DNA of 13,615 nt from Pseudomonadaceae bacterium UBA5811 (GCA_002417905.1 DIDB01000136.1:1-13615); one strand, 5' to 3'; positions 1 through 6,827 are shown, numbered from the stretch's first letter. Numbers and translations are program-made. Notes: a model not told the origin generated them from the letters alone.

Positions 1-1011
1 GTAAATCCCCCACGGGATACTGGTTGCCCAGTCCAGGTAATTGCGGGTGACCGCGTATTCCGGCGAGCCGGTTTCCAGGATGCCCAGTTTTTCCAGTTCT
101 TCGTCAATGCGTTTCCGGGCCGGTTCGGGCAGGGTTTTTCCTTTCAGGCGGGCCCGGAATTCGTCGGCATCTGCGCTTTTGTCGTCCTTGGTGATGCCCA
201 GTTCGCGCTGGATGACCTTGAGCTGTTCTTTCAGGAAGAATTCCCGCTGGCGCTCGCTGATCTTGCGATTGACCTCGGCAGACAGTTCTTTCTGCAGACG
301 GGCAACCTCCACTTCCTTGCGCAGCAGGGGCAGGACCTTTTCCATGCGCTTGAGGACCGGCACGCAGTCCAGGACTTCCTGCAGCTCCGGGCCCGGGGCC
401 GTGGTCAGGGCTGCGGCGAAGTCGGCCAGCGGTGAAGGCTCATGCGGGCTGAAACGGTTCAGGTAGTTCTTTAGCTCTTCGCTATACAGCGGGTTGAGCG
501 GCAGCAGTTCCTTGATTGCATTGATCAGGGCCATGCCGTAAGCCTTGACCTCATCACGCTGGTCTTCCGGACTCTGGGGGTATTCCACCTCGGCCAGATA
601 AGGATGCTGGCGGCGGATCCAGTTGCGGATCCGTACCCGGGCCATGCCCTGGGCGACAAACTGCAGTTTTCCTCCTTCCCGGGTGGCATGGTGAATGCGC
701 ACCATGGTGCCGTGCTCCGGTAGTGCATCCGGATCAAAGTCGGATGAGTCCGCCGAGGCATTTTCCACGTAAAACAGGGCCATGCGCTGGTGCTGGGTTT
801 TGGCGACCTGCTCCAGAGTTTCTGCCCAGGGGTCGTCGTTGACAATGATGGGCAGGACCTGGGCCGGAAAGAACGGGCGGTTGTGGATCGGGATAATGTA
901 CAGCTTGTCTGGCTGGGTCTGGTTGGGGAGTGCCAGACCGTTGGGAATCACTTCATGCTCGGTTTCGTGTTCAGTCTCGGGGCCCTGGTCGGCTCTGGTC
1001 TCGTCAGACAT
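1..1011 (-). CDS. lon: ATP-dependent Lon protease, AsrA-like, N-terminal part (cut by window edge)
   Basis: This is the first 337 residues of a Lon-family ATP-dependent serine protease, which degrades misfolded and regulatory proteins in the cytoplasm. The visible part holds the N-terminal substrate-binding LON domain (about residues 37-235, with IPIHNRPFFPAQVLP near residues 40-54). A helical linker follows, with EFFLKEQLKVIQRELG at 257-272 and NYLDWATSIPWG at 324-335. The Walker A/B motifs and Ser-Lys catalytic dyad lie beyond the edge. From memory, the wording LPLNPLYSEELKNYLNRFSP (170-189) is closer to Pseudomonas AsrA (PA0779) than to the classical E. coli Lon. The first 20 residues are acidic with a short ETEHETEHE repeat. 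Start: the ATG follows AAGGAA (1017-1022) by about 5-6 nt. It ends its leftward run off the window with an open frame. Family assignment is firm; the AsrA subclass is an inference. Confidence 0.95.
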   Translation of the reverse strand, partial: MSDETRADQGPETEHETEHEVIPNGLALPNQTQPDKLYIIPIHNRPFFPAQVLPIIVNDDPWAETLEQVAKTQHQRMALFYVENASADSSDFDPDALPEHGTMVRIHHATREGGKLQFVAQGMARVRIRNWIRRQHPYLAEVEYPQSPEDQRDEVKAYGMALINAIKELLPLNPLYSEELKNYLNRFSPHEPSPLADFAAALTTAPGPELQEVLDCVPVLKRMEKVLPLLRKEVEVARLQKELSAEVNRKISERQREFFLKEQLKVIQRELGITKDDKSADADEFRARLKGKTLPEPARKRIDEELEKLGILETGSPEYAVTRNYLDWATSIPWGIY

Positions 1012-1042
1012 GCGGATTCCTTGGCAGTTGGGTTTGTTTTCA

Positions 1043-1070
1043 ACATGGGGGATGGCTGGATCTTTTCAAC
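1043..1070 (-). promoter_or_regulatory. Sigma-32-type heat-shock promoter for lon
   Basis: Read on the minus strand, GTTGAAA (1064-1070) is followed after 13 nt by CCCCATGT (1043-1050). The heat-shock consensus is CTTGAAA, 12-15 nt, CCCCATnT: the -35 matches 6 of 7 and the -10 matches every fixed position. Transcription would start near 1035, giving a leader of about 25 nt before the lon ATG that contains the AAGGAA ribosome binding site. lon is a classical sigma-32 target in E. coli, so site and gene agree. Confidence 0.8.
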
Positions 1071-1138
1071 CTGCCCAATATAGAAAAAACCACAGGCTGC
1101 GTGTGGATTTGTGCGCGGAAGGGAAGTGGTATGGTGTG

Positions 1139-1169
1139 AAAAAGACAGCCCGGCAAGCGGCCCGGGCTG
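1139..1169 (-). terminator. Intrinsic terminator of the porin gene
   Basis: A perfect 8-bp stem (CAGCCCGG at 1146-1153, CCGGGCTG at 1162-1169) with an 8-nt loop. On the minus strand it is followed by TCTTTTT (1139-1145). It begins 26 nt after the porin stop codon, so it should end the porin transcript and insulate it from the lon promoter. Confidence 0.85.
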
Positions 1170-1195
1170 CTGGTCAAAGGAGGTTGCAGATTCTT

Positions 1196-2449
1196 TTAGA
1201 GCAGGGGCAGTGTGTAGTTGACGATAAAGCGGTTTTCATCAATGTCGTTGCCAGTACCATTGCTGCGGGCAGTGGCATTCCGCCATTGCAGTCCAAGGTT
1301 TCTTAGCGGGCCGCTCTGGAATACGTAGGCGATATCAGTATCCCGCTCCCACTCAGTACCATTGCTGCGGCCATTAACAGTGCGCCGGAAATCCCAGCCT
1401 TTGGCATAGCGACTCATGAAAGTCAGGCCGGGCAGGCCGATGGCTGCAAAGTTGTAGTCATAACGCAGTTGCCAAGAGCGCTCATCCGGGTTGGAAAAAT
1501 CGTTGATCTGGATGAAGTTCACCAAGTAAGGGTTGCTGCCGTTAATATAGGCAAAACCAGTTTTGCCAGTCATCTTCTGGAATCCGGTTCCCAATGAATG
1601 GCCGCCGATCCGGTAGGTCAGCATGGCGCCCATCATCCAGTTATCGACATTAGTGCTGCCATTATGCAGCGAACGGGCCACTCGGATATCTGTTTTTAGC
1701 GACTGGTTATCTGTAACCGGCAGGACGTTCAGCAGGGTAAAGAAGTGCTGATGGTAGTTGTTGTGCAGGTCCGAGTAGTGATAACCCAGCGTCAGATCCT
1801 TGATGGGCTGGTAAGTGGCGCTGGCAAAGTAGAAGCGATCCGTGTCATTAGCCCCGGTAACGCCCTTGTTGGTCATGCTGATTTTTTCGCTGGCACTGGA
1901 GTTGCGCTGGTTGACCAGGGTCAGGCGGCCAAGGTTGATATCCAGACCCTCAATTTCTTTGGAGGTCAGCATGGTTCCGCGAAAGGTCTGGGGCAGCAGC
2001 CGCAGGTCACTGGACCAGACTGAGGGCAGCAGGGGCATCAGGGTGCCATGCCGGGCTTCGGTTTTGGAAAAACGCATTTTGGCCGTGACACCCCAGCGGC
2101 CATAGTCATCCTGAACCTTGCCGTCATTACTGGTATGCAGCAGCCCGGTTCCCGAGCGGCCCCGGCCGGAGTCCAGCTTGATACCCCACAGACCGATGGC
2201 GTCCAGACCGAAGCCGACAACTCCTTCAGTAAAGCCGGATTCGTATTTAAAGCGGAAGCCTTGGGCCCATTCGGCGGCATGGTTCTGGGTTGCCGTAGGT
2301 TGGCGGAAGTCCCGATTGAAGTAAAAATTGCGCATTTCAAGGGTTGCTTTGCTGCCCTCCAGAAAGGCAGCAGACACCATGGATGGTACACAGGCAGTGC
2401 CCGTCAGGGCAGCCAGCAGCATGGCCCGGGAAGTCTGGGATCTGAGCAT
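1196..2449 (-). CDS. OprD-family outer membrane porin
   Basis: A 417-residue beta-barrel porin of the OprD family, which lets small substrates (often amino acids, peptides or carboxylates) cross the outer membrane. A signal peptide covers about residues 1-28 (Arg at 3 and 8, then AMLLAALTGTA, cleavage around VSA-A). The mature N-terminus carries the family hallmark RNFYFNRDF (40-48), then EWAQGFRFKYESGFTEG, KLDSGRGRSGTGLL and LRLLPQTFRGTMLTSKEIEGL, all typical OprD segments. Length is slightly short for the family (about 420-445). The ATG follows AAGGAG (2459-2464) at 9 nt. The gene stands alone: a terminator follows it and the divergent zinc receptor starts 515 bp away. Substrate cannot be read from sequence, and the specific OprD, OprQ or OccK type is not assignable. 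Confidence 0.93.
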   Translation of the reverse strand: MLRSQTSRAMLLAALTGTACVPSMVSAAFLEGSKATLEMRNFYFNRDFRQPTATQNHAAEWAQGFRFKYESGFTEGVVGFGLDAIGLWGIKLDSGRGRSGTGLLHTSNDGKVQDDYGRWGVTAKMRFSKTEARHGTLMPLLPSVWSSDLRLLPQTFRGTMLTSKEIEGLDINLGRLTLVNQRNSSASEKISMTNKGVTGANDTDRFYFASATYQPIKDLTLGYHYSDLHNNYHQHFFTLLNVLPVTDNQSLKTDIRVARSLHNGSTNVDNWMMGAMLTYRIGGHSLGTGFQKMTGKTGFAYINGSNPYLVNFIQINDFSNPDERSWQLRYDYNFAAIGLPGLTFMSRYAKGWDFRRTVNGRSNGTEWERDTDIAYVFQSGPLRNLGLQWRNATARSNGTGNDIDENRFIVNYTLPLL

Positions 2450-2589
2450 TATATTATTCTCCTTGTTAATGCTTTTTATTGGCCGGGAGTACGCAGAATA
2501 AAGCGTGGATCTTGTTGTTTCTGATCAGCCGTCCGTTCATGTCCGGGCAGAAGGTATGCTGCCCATTCAGAAAAACAGCGTTTCCTGTA

Positions 2590-2595
2590 CGTATA
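2590..2595 (-). promoter_or_regulatory. Possible -10 element of the porin promoter
   Basis: TATACG on the minus strand matches 4 of 6 positions of TATAAT and has no good -35, as expected for an activator-dependent promoter. A start near 2583 would give a leader of about 134 nt and place the 2621-2639 palindromic element around -47. The assignment is tentative. Confidence 0.3.
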
Positions 2596-2620
2596 AGGTA
2601 GGGATTTCACTCTCCTGCGG

Positions 2621-2639
2621 GACTTAGACTTTGGTCGTC
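2621..2639. promoter_or_regulatory. Candidate activator operator upstream of the porin
   Basis: On the minus strand the 19-nt sequence GACGACCAAAGTCTAAGTC contains GAC-N4-GTC as its core, plus a further GAC on the left and GTC on the right. Such GAC/GTC half-site pairs upstream of an activator-dependent promoter resemble operators of LuxR/NarL-type response regulators. I cannot name the regulator from sequence. Confidence 0.35.
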
Positions 2640-2922
2640 ATACTTTTACACATAAAACCAGCTGGAGAAATGCCTGGAATTTGATTTTGTTAATCATAAA
2701 ATTCTGGCTTTTTTCCTGATAAGACACGGCTTTATTGCGATTTTATTACTAGATTGTGCTTGGTTCTTATCTGGGGCATTGATCTGGCTTTTCGGTCTAA
2801 CAGAATGATTGTATTGATTTTTTGTATTTAACTGCTGGTCTTTGCTGATTAAATGTATCTTTTTATTTCTATATGGCTTGTTGGGTGCCAGGCTTTCCTG
2901 ACCTGTTTTTAGATCTGTATAT

Positions 2923-2937
2923 TGTTATGAAATAACG
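2923..2937 (+). promoter_or_regulatory. Zur-like operator upstream of znuD
   Basis: TGTTATGAAATAACG is a GTTAT-N3-ATAAC palindrome. It matches the Zur box form TGTTAT-N3-ATAACA at every fixed position except the last (G for A). It ends 27 nt before the receptor ATG and overlaps a possible -10 (TATATT, 2918-2923). A bound repressor would therefore block initiation when zinc is plentiful. Confidence 0.7.
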
Positions 2938-2964
2938 TTTCTTATTTGTTTTGGATTGTTCTGA

Positions 2965-4977
2965 ATGAAGCTGATTGCCAATCCCTTTGCCTGGGCGGCC
3001 GGGCTGGTGCTGGCGCCTGTTGCGGCTGCTGATGTGCTGGAGCTGGAGTCCACGGTAATCAGTGCCAGCCCGCTGGCCAGTCGCCAGTCCCAGCTGGCGA
3101 CCCCTGCAGAGGTGCTGGAGGGGGATGATCTGGTCAAAACCCGCGAGCCTACGCTGGGCGAAACTCTGGAGAAGCTGCCAGGCGTACGTTCCAGCAGTTT
3201 TGGTGCCGGGGTGGGACGCCCGGTAATCCGGGGGCAGTCCGGCGCGCGGGTGAAGATTCTCAGTGACGGGGTTGATGTGCTGGATGCTTCCAGTATCAGT
3301 CCGGACCACACCGTGACCAGCGAGCCGCTGCTGGCTGAGCGGATCGAGGTTCTGAAAGGTCCGGCTACCCTGATGTATGGTGGTGGGGCCATTGGTGGTG
3401 TTGTCAATGTGATTGACCGGAAAGTGCCGGTCCGCGTTCCGGAGAAGGGCTATGAGGGTGAACTGGAGCTGCGGACCAACACAGTGGCCAATGAAGCTGC
3501 CGGAGTGTTTGGCCTGACTGCCGGAGCCGGTCACTTTGCCCTGCGGGCCGAGGGCATGAAGCGCCAGGACAATGACTATGCCATTCCCGGGCCTGGCAAG
3601 GAGCAGGGTTCTTACAATAACAATCATACTTACGCGCTGGGTGGCAGTTTTATTGGCGAACAGGGTTACATCGGTGCGGCTTACAGCCGAGAGCAAAACC
3701 GCTATGGCCTGCTGGGGCACGAGCATGCGGAATGTTCACAGAGCCTGTCCGGCTGGCAGTGCGCTCCGGAACATGAGGCGGATGGTGATAGCGGAACAGA
3801 GGATGAGCATGAGGCGGTGCCCTATATTGATCTTGACCAGCGGCGCTGGGATCTGCGGGCTGAACTGGAAGATCCGCTGCCGTTGCTGGAGCGGGCCAGG
3901 CTGCGCATGGCCCATAGCCGTTATCAGCATCAGGAGATAGAGGATGGTGCTGTCAGTACCCAGTACAACAGCCGGGCTACAGATGGCCGGCTGGAGCTGA
4001 CTCACCAGCCGCTGCTGGGCTGGCGTGGGACCCTCGGAGGCCAGTTCCTGCGGCGGAATTTCCGCTCTTCCGGGGAGGAAGCCTATGTGCCCCAGACCAT
4101 TACCCATAACCGGGCCATATTCCTCGTGGAGGAATATGTCAGCGGTAACTGGCGTTATGAACTGGGCTTGCGGCGCGAGTGGCAGCATATCAGTGCGGTG
4201 GGCCAGCCGGACCGCCAGCACCGCGGACTGTCATTTTCTGCGGGGATGGTCTGGAATTTCCTGCCGGACTACGCGTTGGGTCTGTCATGGACCCGTTCAC
4301 AGCGCCTGCCAACACCCGAGGAGCTGTATTCTGACGGGCCGCATGCCGCAACCAGTACCGTGGAGCTGGGTGATCCGGACCTGAAAAAGGAAACGGCCCA
4401 CAATGCCGAGCTGTCCCTGCGCAAACTGGCTGGCTGGCTGACATTCAGTGCCAGCCTGTACCGCAATACCATCAGCAATTACATCTATGGGGCCTATACC
4501 GGACAGACACTGGGTTCCGGCTACCGGGAGCTGCACTACCGGCAGGATAATGCCGTGTTTACCGGGGGCGAAGGTGAGCTGCGCCTGGCACTGACGGAAG
4601 CAACAGCTGTCACCTTTTTTGGCGATCTGGTGCGGGGACGGCTGCGTCATAACCAGGGCTGGCTGCCCCGGATTCCATCTGACCGGCTTGGCCTGCGTCT
4701 TGACCAGCGGCTGCTGGAAGGGCTGGATGGGCAGCTGGAGTTCTACCGGACCCGCCACCAGAACAAGGTGGCAGCCTATGAAACCCGGACCGCCGGTTAC
4801 AGCATGCTGAATGCCAGTCTCAGTTATGACGGGCTGGCCGGGCCGGGCCATTATCTGCTGTATCTGAAAGTCAATAATCTGCTGAACGAGCGCTGGCGTA
4901 ATGTCACCTCTTATATCAAGGACAAGGTGGTGATGCCGGGGCGGAACCTGTCACTGGGGCTACGGGTGACTTTTTAG
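2965..4977 (+). CDS. znuD: TonB-dependent outer membrane zinc receptor, ZnuD-like
   Basis: A 670-residue TonB-dependent receptor predicted to import zinc across the outer membrane with TonB-ExbB-ExbD energy. The signal peptide is about residues 1-22 (cleavage VAAA-D). The TonB box is probably ESTVISA (28-34). The plug follows, with TLGETLEKLPGV, RPVIRGQSGARVKILSDG and RIEVLKGPATLMYGGGAIGGVVNVID. The rest is a 22-strand barrel ending in F670. An outer loop at about 250-285 is rich in metal ligands: H252, H254, E256, C257, C266, H270, E271, E279, D280, H282. This occupies the place of the His-rich zinc-capturing loop of Neisseria ZnuD. Start: an in-frame TGA sits directly before the ATG, so no earlier start exists; the ribosome binding site is weak. 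A Zur-like box precedes it and a symporter follows 58 bp on. Copper or haem receptors are less likely alternatives. Confidence 0.9.
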   Translation: MKLIANPFAWAAGLVLAPVAAADVLELESTVISASPLASRQSQLATPAEVLEGDDLVKTREPTLGETLEKLPGVRSSSFGAGVGRPVIRGQSGARVKILSDGVDVLDASSISPDHTVTSEPLLAERIEVLKGPATLMYGGGAIGGVVNVIDRKVPVRVPEKGYEGELELRTNTVANEAAGVFGLTAGAGHFALRAEGMKRQDNDYAIPGPGKEQGSYNNNHTYALGGSFIGEQGYIGAAYSREQNRYGLLGHEHAECSQSLSGWQCAPEHEADGDSGTEDEHEAVPYIDLDQRRWDLRAELEDPLPLLERARLRMAHSRYQHQEIEDGAVSTQYNSRATDGRLELTHQPLLGWRGTLGGQFLRRNFRSSGEEAYVPQTITHNRAIFLVEEYVSGNWRYELGLRREWQHISAVGQPDRQHRGLSFSAGMVWNFLPDYALGLSWTRSQRLPTPEELYSDGPHAATSTVELGDPDLKKETAHNAELSLRKLAGWLTFSASLYRNTISNYIYGAYTGQTLGSGYRELHYRQDNAVFTGGEGELRLALTEATAVTFFGDLVRGRLRHNQGWLPRIPSDRLGLRLDQRLLEGLDGQLEFYRTRHQNKVAAYETRTAGYSMLNASLSYDGLAGPGHYLLYLKVNNLLNERWRNVTSYIKDKVVMPGRNLSLGLRVTF

Positions 4978-5035
4978 GACACCGGGCTTCCGGTTAGCAT
5001 GTGGTTTCTGACCGGAGACCCAGGAGTGCCTGCTG

Positions 5036-6295
5036 ATGCCTGGCCTGAATCTGCAGATTGTGCTGGCCAGCCTGCTTGGCTTGCTTGGTGGCTGGCTGAC
5101 CGGGTCGTTGCCGGAGGATTCCGGGCTGCGTGAAGGCCTGCTGTATGGCAGCGAGCTGGCTGGTGGCCTGTTTACCGGCCTGCTGAAGATGCTGTTGGTA
5201 CCACTGGTTTTTACGTCCGTGACCCTTGGCGTGGCCAGTCTGCAGGCTCATCGGCAGATCCGGCGGGTCTGGATGGCCGCCCTGTTCTGTTTCCTGCTGA
5301 CAACGGTTCTGGCTATCGCTGAAGCCTTGCTGTTTTCCAGCCTGTTCCAGCCAGGGCATGGTCTGTCTCTGGCGATGTTTGCCATGGATATGGACAGTTT
5401 CCAGACCAGCCAGCTGAGTCTGTCCGGGTTCTTCCGGCAACTGGTAGCGGGCCTGTTCCAGAATCCCTTTGCGGCTTTTGCCAGCAATAATCTGATGGCT
5501 GTGGTGGTTTTTGCCCTGTTTATTGGTGCCGGCCTGGTCGCCGGCCGGGGGCGCTATCAGCGACTGGAGCAGTTGCTGCAGGATTTTATGGATCTGTTGA
5601 TGCAGATGCTGGGCTGGATCATGCGGCTGGCCCCGCTAGGGATTCTGGCCCTGCTGCTCCGGCTGGTGGCCCTGCAGGAGCCTGCGCTGCTGTCCGCCCT
5701 GGCCGGCTTTGTGCTGCTGGTTCTGGGCTTGACCCTGTTTCATGGCCTGCTGGTGTTGCCGGGATTGCTGTTTCTGCTTGCCGGACGTTCGCCCTGGCGG
5801 TTTTTCCGGGGGGTCTGGGAGGCACTGCTGATGGCGTTGGCAACCAGCTCCAGTGCGGCAACCCTGCCTGTGTCTTTGCAGTGTGCCGGGCAGCAGCTGG
5901 GTGTCCGGCCAGCGGTGGCCCATTTTGTCCTGCCGCTGGGGGCCACCATGAATATGGATGGCACCGCGTTGTATGAAGCTGTAGCTGCCCTGTTTGTTGC
6001 CCAGCTGGCGGGTGCTGAGCTGGGTTATGGCCAGCAGCTGGTGATGTTTCTGATGGTCATGCTGGCGTCGGTGGGCGCGCCTGGCATTCCCAGCGCAGGG
6101 ATGGTGACGATGATGATGGTGTTGCAGTCTGTGGGCTTGCCCGTGGAGGCTGTAGCCATCCTGCTGCCGGTGGACCGGTTGCTGGATACGTTGCGGACAG
6201 CGGTCAATGTGGAAGGGGATCTGGTCTGCTGCCTGATGGTACAGCGACTGGCCGGATCCGGGGGTGAGGCAGTGCCCGGAGGTACTGCCCGATAG
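5036..6295 (+). CDS. Dicarboxylate/amino acid:cation symporter (DAACS), likely glutamate/aspartate type
   Basis: A 419-residue inner membrane carrier of the DAACS family (GltP, GltPh, DctA), which imports substrate with Na+ or H+. Many hydrophobic segments are visible. Family motifs in order: serine-rich re-entrant loop ATSSSAATLP (269-278), NMDGT (306-310), GAPGIPSAG (347-355) and the TM8 motif DRLLDTLRTAVNVEGD (380-395). Aligned with GltPh, D380, D384, R387, T388, N391 and D395 correspond to D390, D394, R397, T398, N401 and D405. DctA-type C4-dicarboxylate carriers lack the D384 and T388 equivalents, so an acidic amino acid is the better prediction. The ATG follows AGGAG (5022-5026) at 9 nt. 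The 58-bp gap after znuD shows no terminator, so the two are probably cotranscribed. It converges on the Mop gene with 5 bp between stops. Confidence 0.9.
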   Translation: MPGLNLQIVLASLLGLLGGWLTGSLPEDSGLREGLLYGSELAGGLFTGLLKMLLVPLVFTSVTLGVASLQAHRQIRRVWMAALFCFLLTTVLAIAEALLFSSLFQPGHGLSLAMFAMDMDSFQTSQLSLSGFFRQLVAGLFQNPFAAFASNNLMAVVVFALFIGAGLVAGRGRYQRLEQLLQDFMDLLMQMLGWIMRLAPLGILALLLRLVALQEPALLSALAGFVLLVLGLTLFHGLLVLPGLLFLLAGRSPWRFFRGVWEALLMALATSSSAATLPVSLQCAGQQLGVRPAVAHFVLPLGATMNMDGTALYEAVAALFVAQLAGAELGYGQQLVMFLMVMLASVGAPGIPSAGMVTMMMVLQSVGLPVEAVAILLPVDRLLDTLRTAVNVEGDLVCCLMVQRLAGSGGEAVPGGTAR

Positions 6296-6300
6296 CAGAC

Positions 6301-6729
6301 TCAGGCCGGAACGCCCACGATGATGTGGGAGGCCTTGATGATGGCGGTGACCGGGCTGCCAACCTTGAGGTCCAGGGAAGCAGCAGCTTCCTTGGTCACG
6401 ATGGCATACAGGTCAGTACCGCCAGGCAGGGTCATGACCACTTCGGTGTTGATCATGCCCTGTTCCAGAGTTTTGACGGTGCCCTGCAGGGTGTTGCGGG
6501 CAGACAGGCGATAACCGGAACCATCCGTCATCAGCATGACCAGAGGCGCCTTGACCAGGGCTACGATTTCCTTGCCTTTGACCAGCCCCAGGGATTCCAG
6601 ACTCTGCTCGGTGATAACGGCAACCAGGGTGTCACCTCCCGGCAGGGTAATGTCTACCTCAGCACTGACCGGGCCTTCCTTGACGGCGCTTACGGTTCCT
6701 TTAAAGACATTGCGGGCGCTGATTTTCAT
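6301..6729 (-). CDS. Two-domain molybdopterin/molybdate-binding protein (di-Mop, molbindin)
   Basis: A 142-residue cytoplasmic protein made of two tandem Mop (TOBE-like) domains. The first is about 1-68, beginning KISARNVFKGTV with a central TLPGGDTLVAVIT. The second is about 73-142, beginning LSARNTLQGTV with TLPGGTDLYAIVT. Each has the SARN...GTV...G motif of small molybdate/tungstate-binding proteins such as ModG and Mop, which assemble into oligomers that buffer oxyanion for molybdenum cofactor synthesis. Start: a longer reading from TTG at 6741 is possible, but the ATG at 6729 has GGAG (6736-6739) at ideal 6-nt spacing and puts KISARN at the true domain start. No modABC or modE lies in the window, so it stands apart from the usual transport operon. 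Confidence 0.9.
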   Translation of the reverse strand: MKISARNVFKGTVSAVKEGPVSAEVDITLPGGDTLVAVITEQSLESLGLVKGKEIVALVKAPLVMLMTDGSGYRLSARNTLQGTVKTLEQGMINTEVVMTLPGGTDLYAIVTKEAAASLDLKVGSPVTAIIKASHIIVGVPA

Positions 6730-6739
6730 GGAGCTCTCC

Positions 6740-6759
6740 AATACGGGTATTTTGAATAC
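6740..6759. repeat. Alternating AATAC/GTATT repeats in the Mop gene leader
   Basis: On the plus strand AATAC (6740-6744), GG, GTATT (6747-6751), TTG, AATAC (6755-6759). The three 5-bp arms form two overlapping inverted repeats. They lie between the predicted promoter and the GGAG ribosome binding site of the Mop gene, so they could be an operator or a small leader-RNA structure. Confidence 0.45.
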
Positions 6760-6783
6760 AGGCTAGTGATCCTGCTGATTATC

Positions 6784-6811
6784 AAAATAGACCCTTTGCC
6801 AATACTTTCAA
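6784..6811 (-). promoter_or_regulatory. Probable sigma-70 promoter of the Mop gene
   Basis: On the minus strand TTGAAA (6806-6811, 5 of 6 to consensus) and TATTTT (6784-6789, 4 of 6) are separated by 16 nt. The predicted start is near 6777, giving a leader of about 48 nt. No hairpin with a T tract follows the upstream diguanylate cyclase gene, so readthrough into the Mop gene is also possible. Confidence 0.5.
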
Positions 6812-6827
6812 CATTTTCGTGCCTTTT

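Larger units (their letters stand above)
2450..2964. other. AT-rich divergent intergenic region between porin and zinc receptor
   Basis: 515 bp with no credible gene, much richer in A+T than the flanking coding DNA. The porin-proximal half holds a candidate activator site (2621-2639), a possible -10 (TATACG on minus, 2590-2595), a 6-bp hairpin (GGGCAG 2545-2550 with CTGCCC 2559-2564) in the predicted porin leader, and an AACAACAA motif on the minus strand (2512-2519). The middle holds an inverted repeat, TGATT-N5-AATCA (2682-2696), which I cannot assign. The receptor-proximal end holds the Zur-like box (2923-2937). Confidence 0.7.

Noticed and set aside
41..466. Plus-strand open frame opposite lon, and other long frames opposite or inside znuD, metE and mltF
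   Set aside because: They are antisense or shifted shadows in GC-rich coding DNA, have no recognisable family features, and overlap confidently identified genes.
2681..2697. FNR/Anr box in the porin-znuD gap (TTGAT...ATCA)
   Set aside because: The half-sites are separated by 7 nt instead of 4, and the region is AT-rich, so a chance inverted repeat is likely.
6268..6289. GGCAGT/ACTGCC inverted repeat at the end of the symporter gene as a terminator
   Set aside because: It is a 6-bp stem inside the coding region with a 10-nt loop and no T tract; base composition could explain it.
6730..6741. Longer Mop protein starting at TTG 6741
   Set aside because: The internal ATG at 6729 has GGAG at ideal spacing and matches the Mop domain start; the four extra residues would overlap that ribosome binding site.
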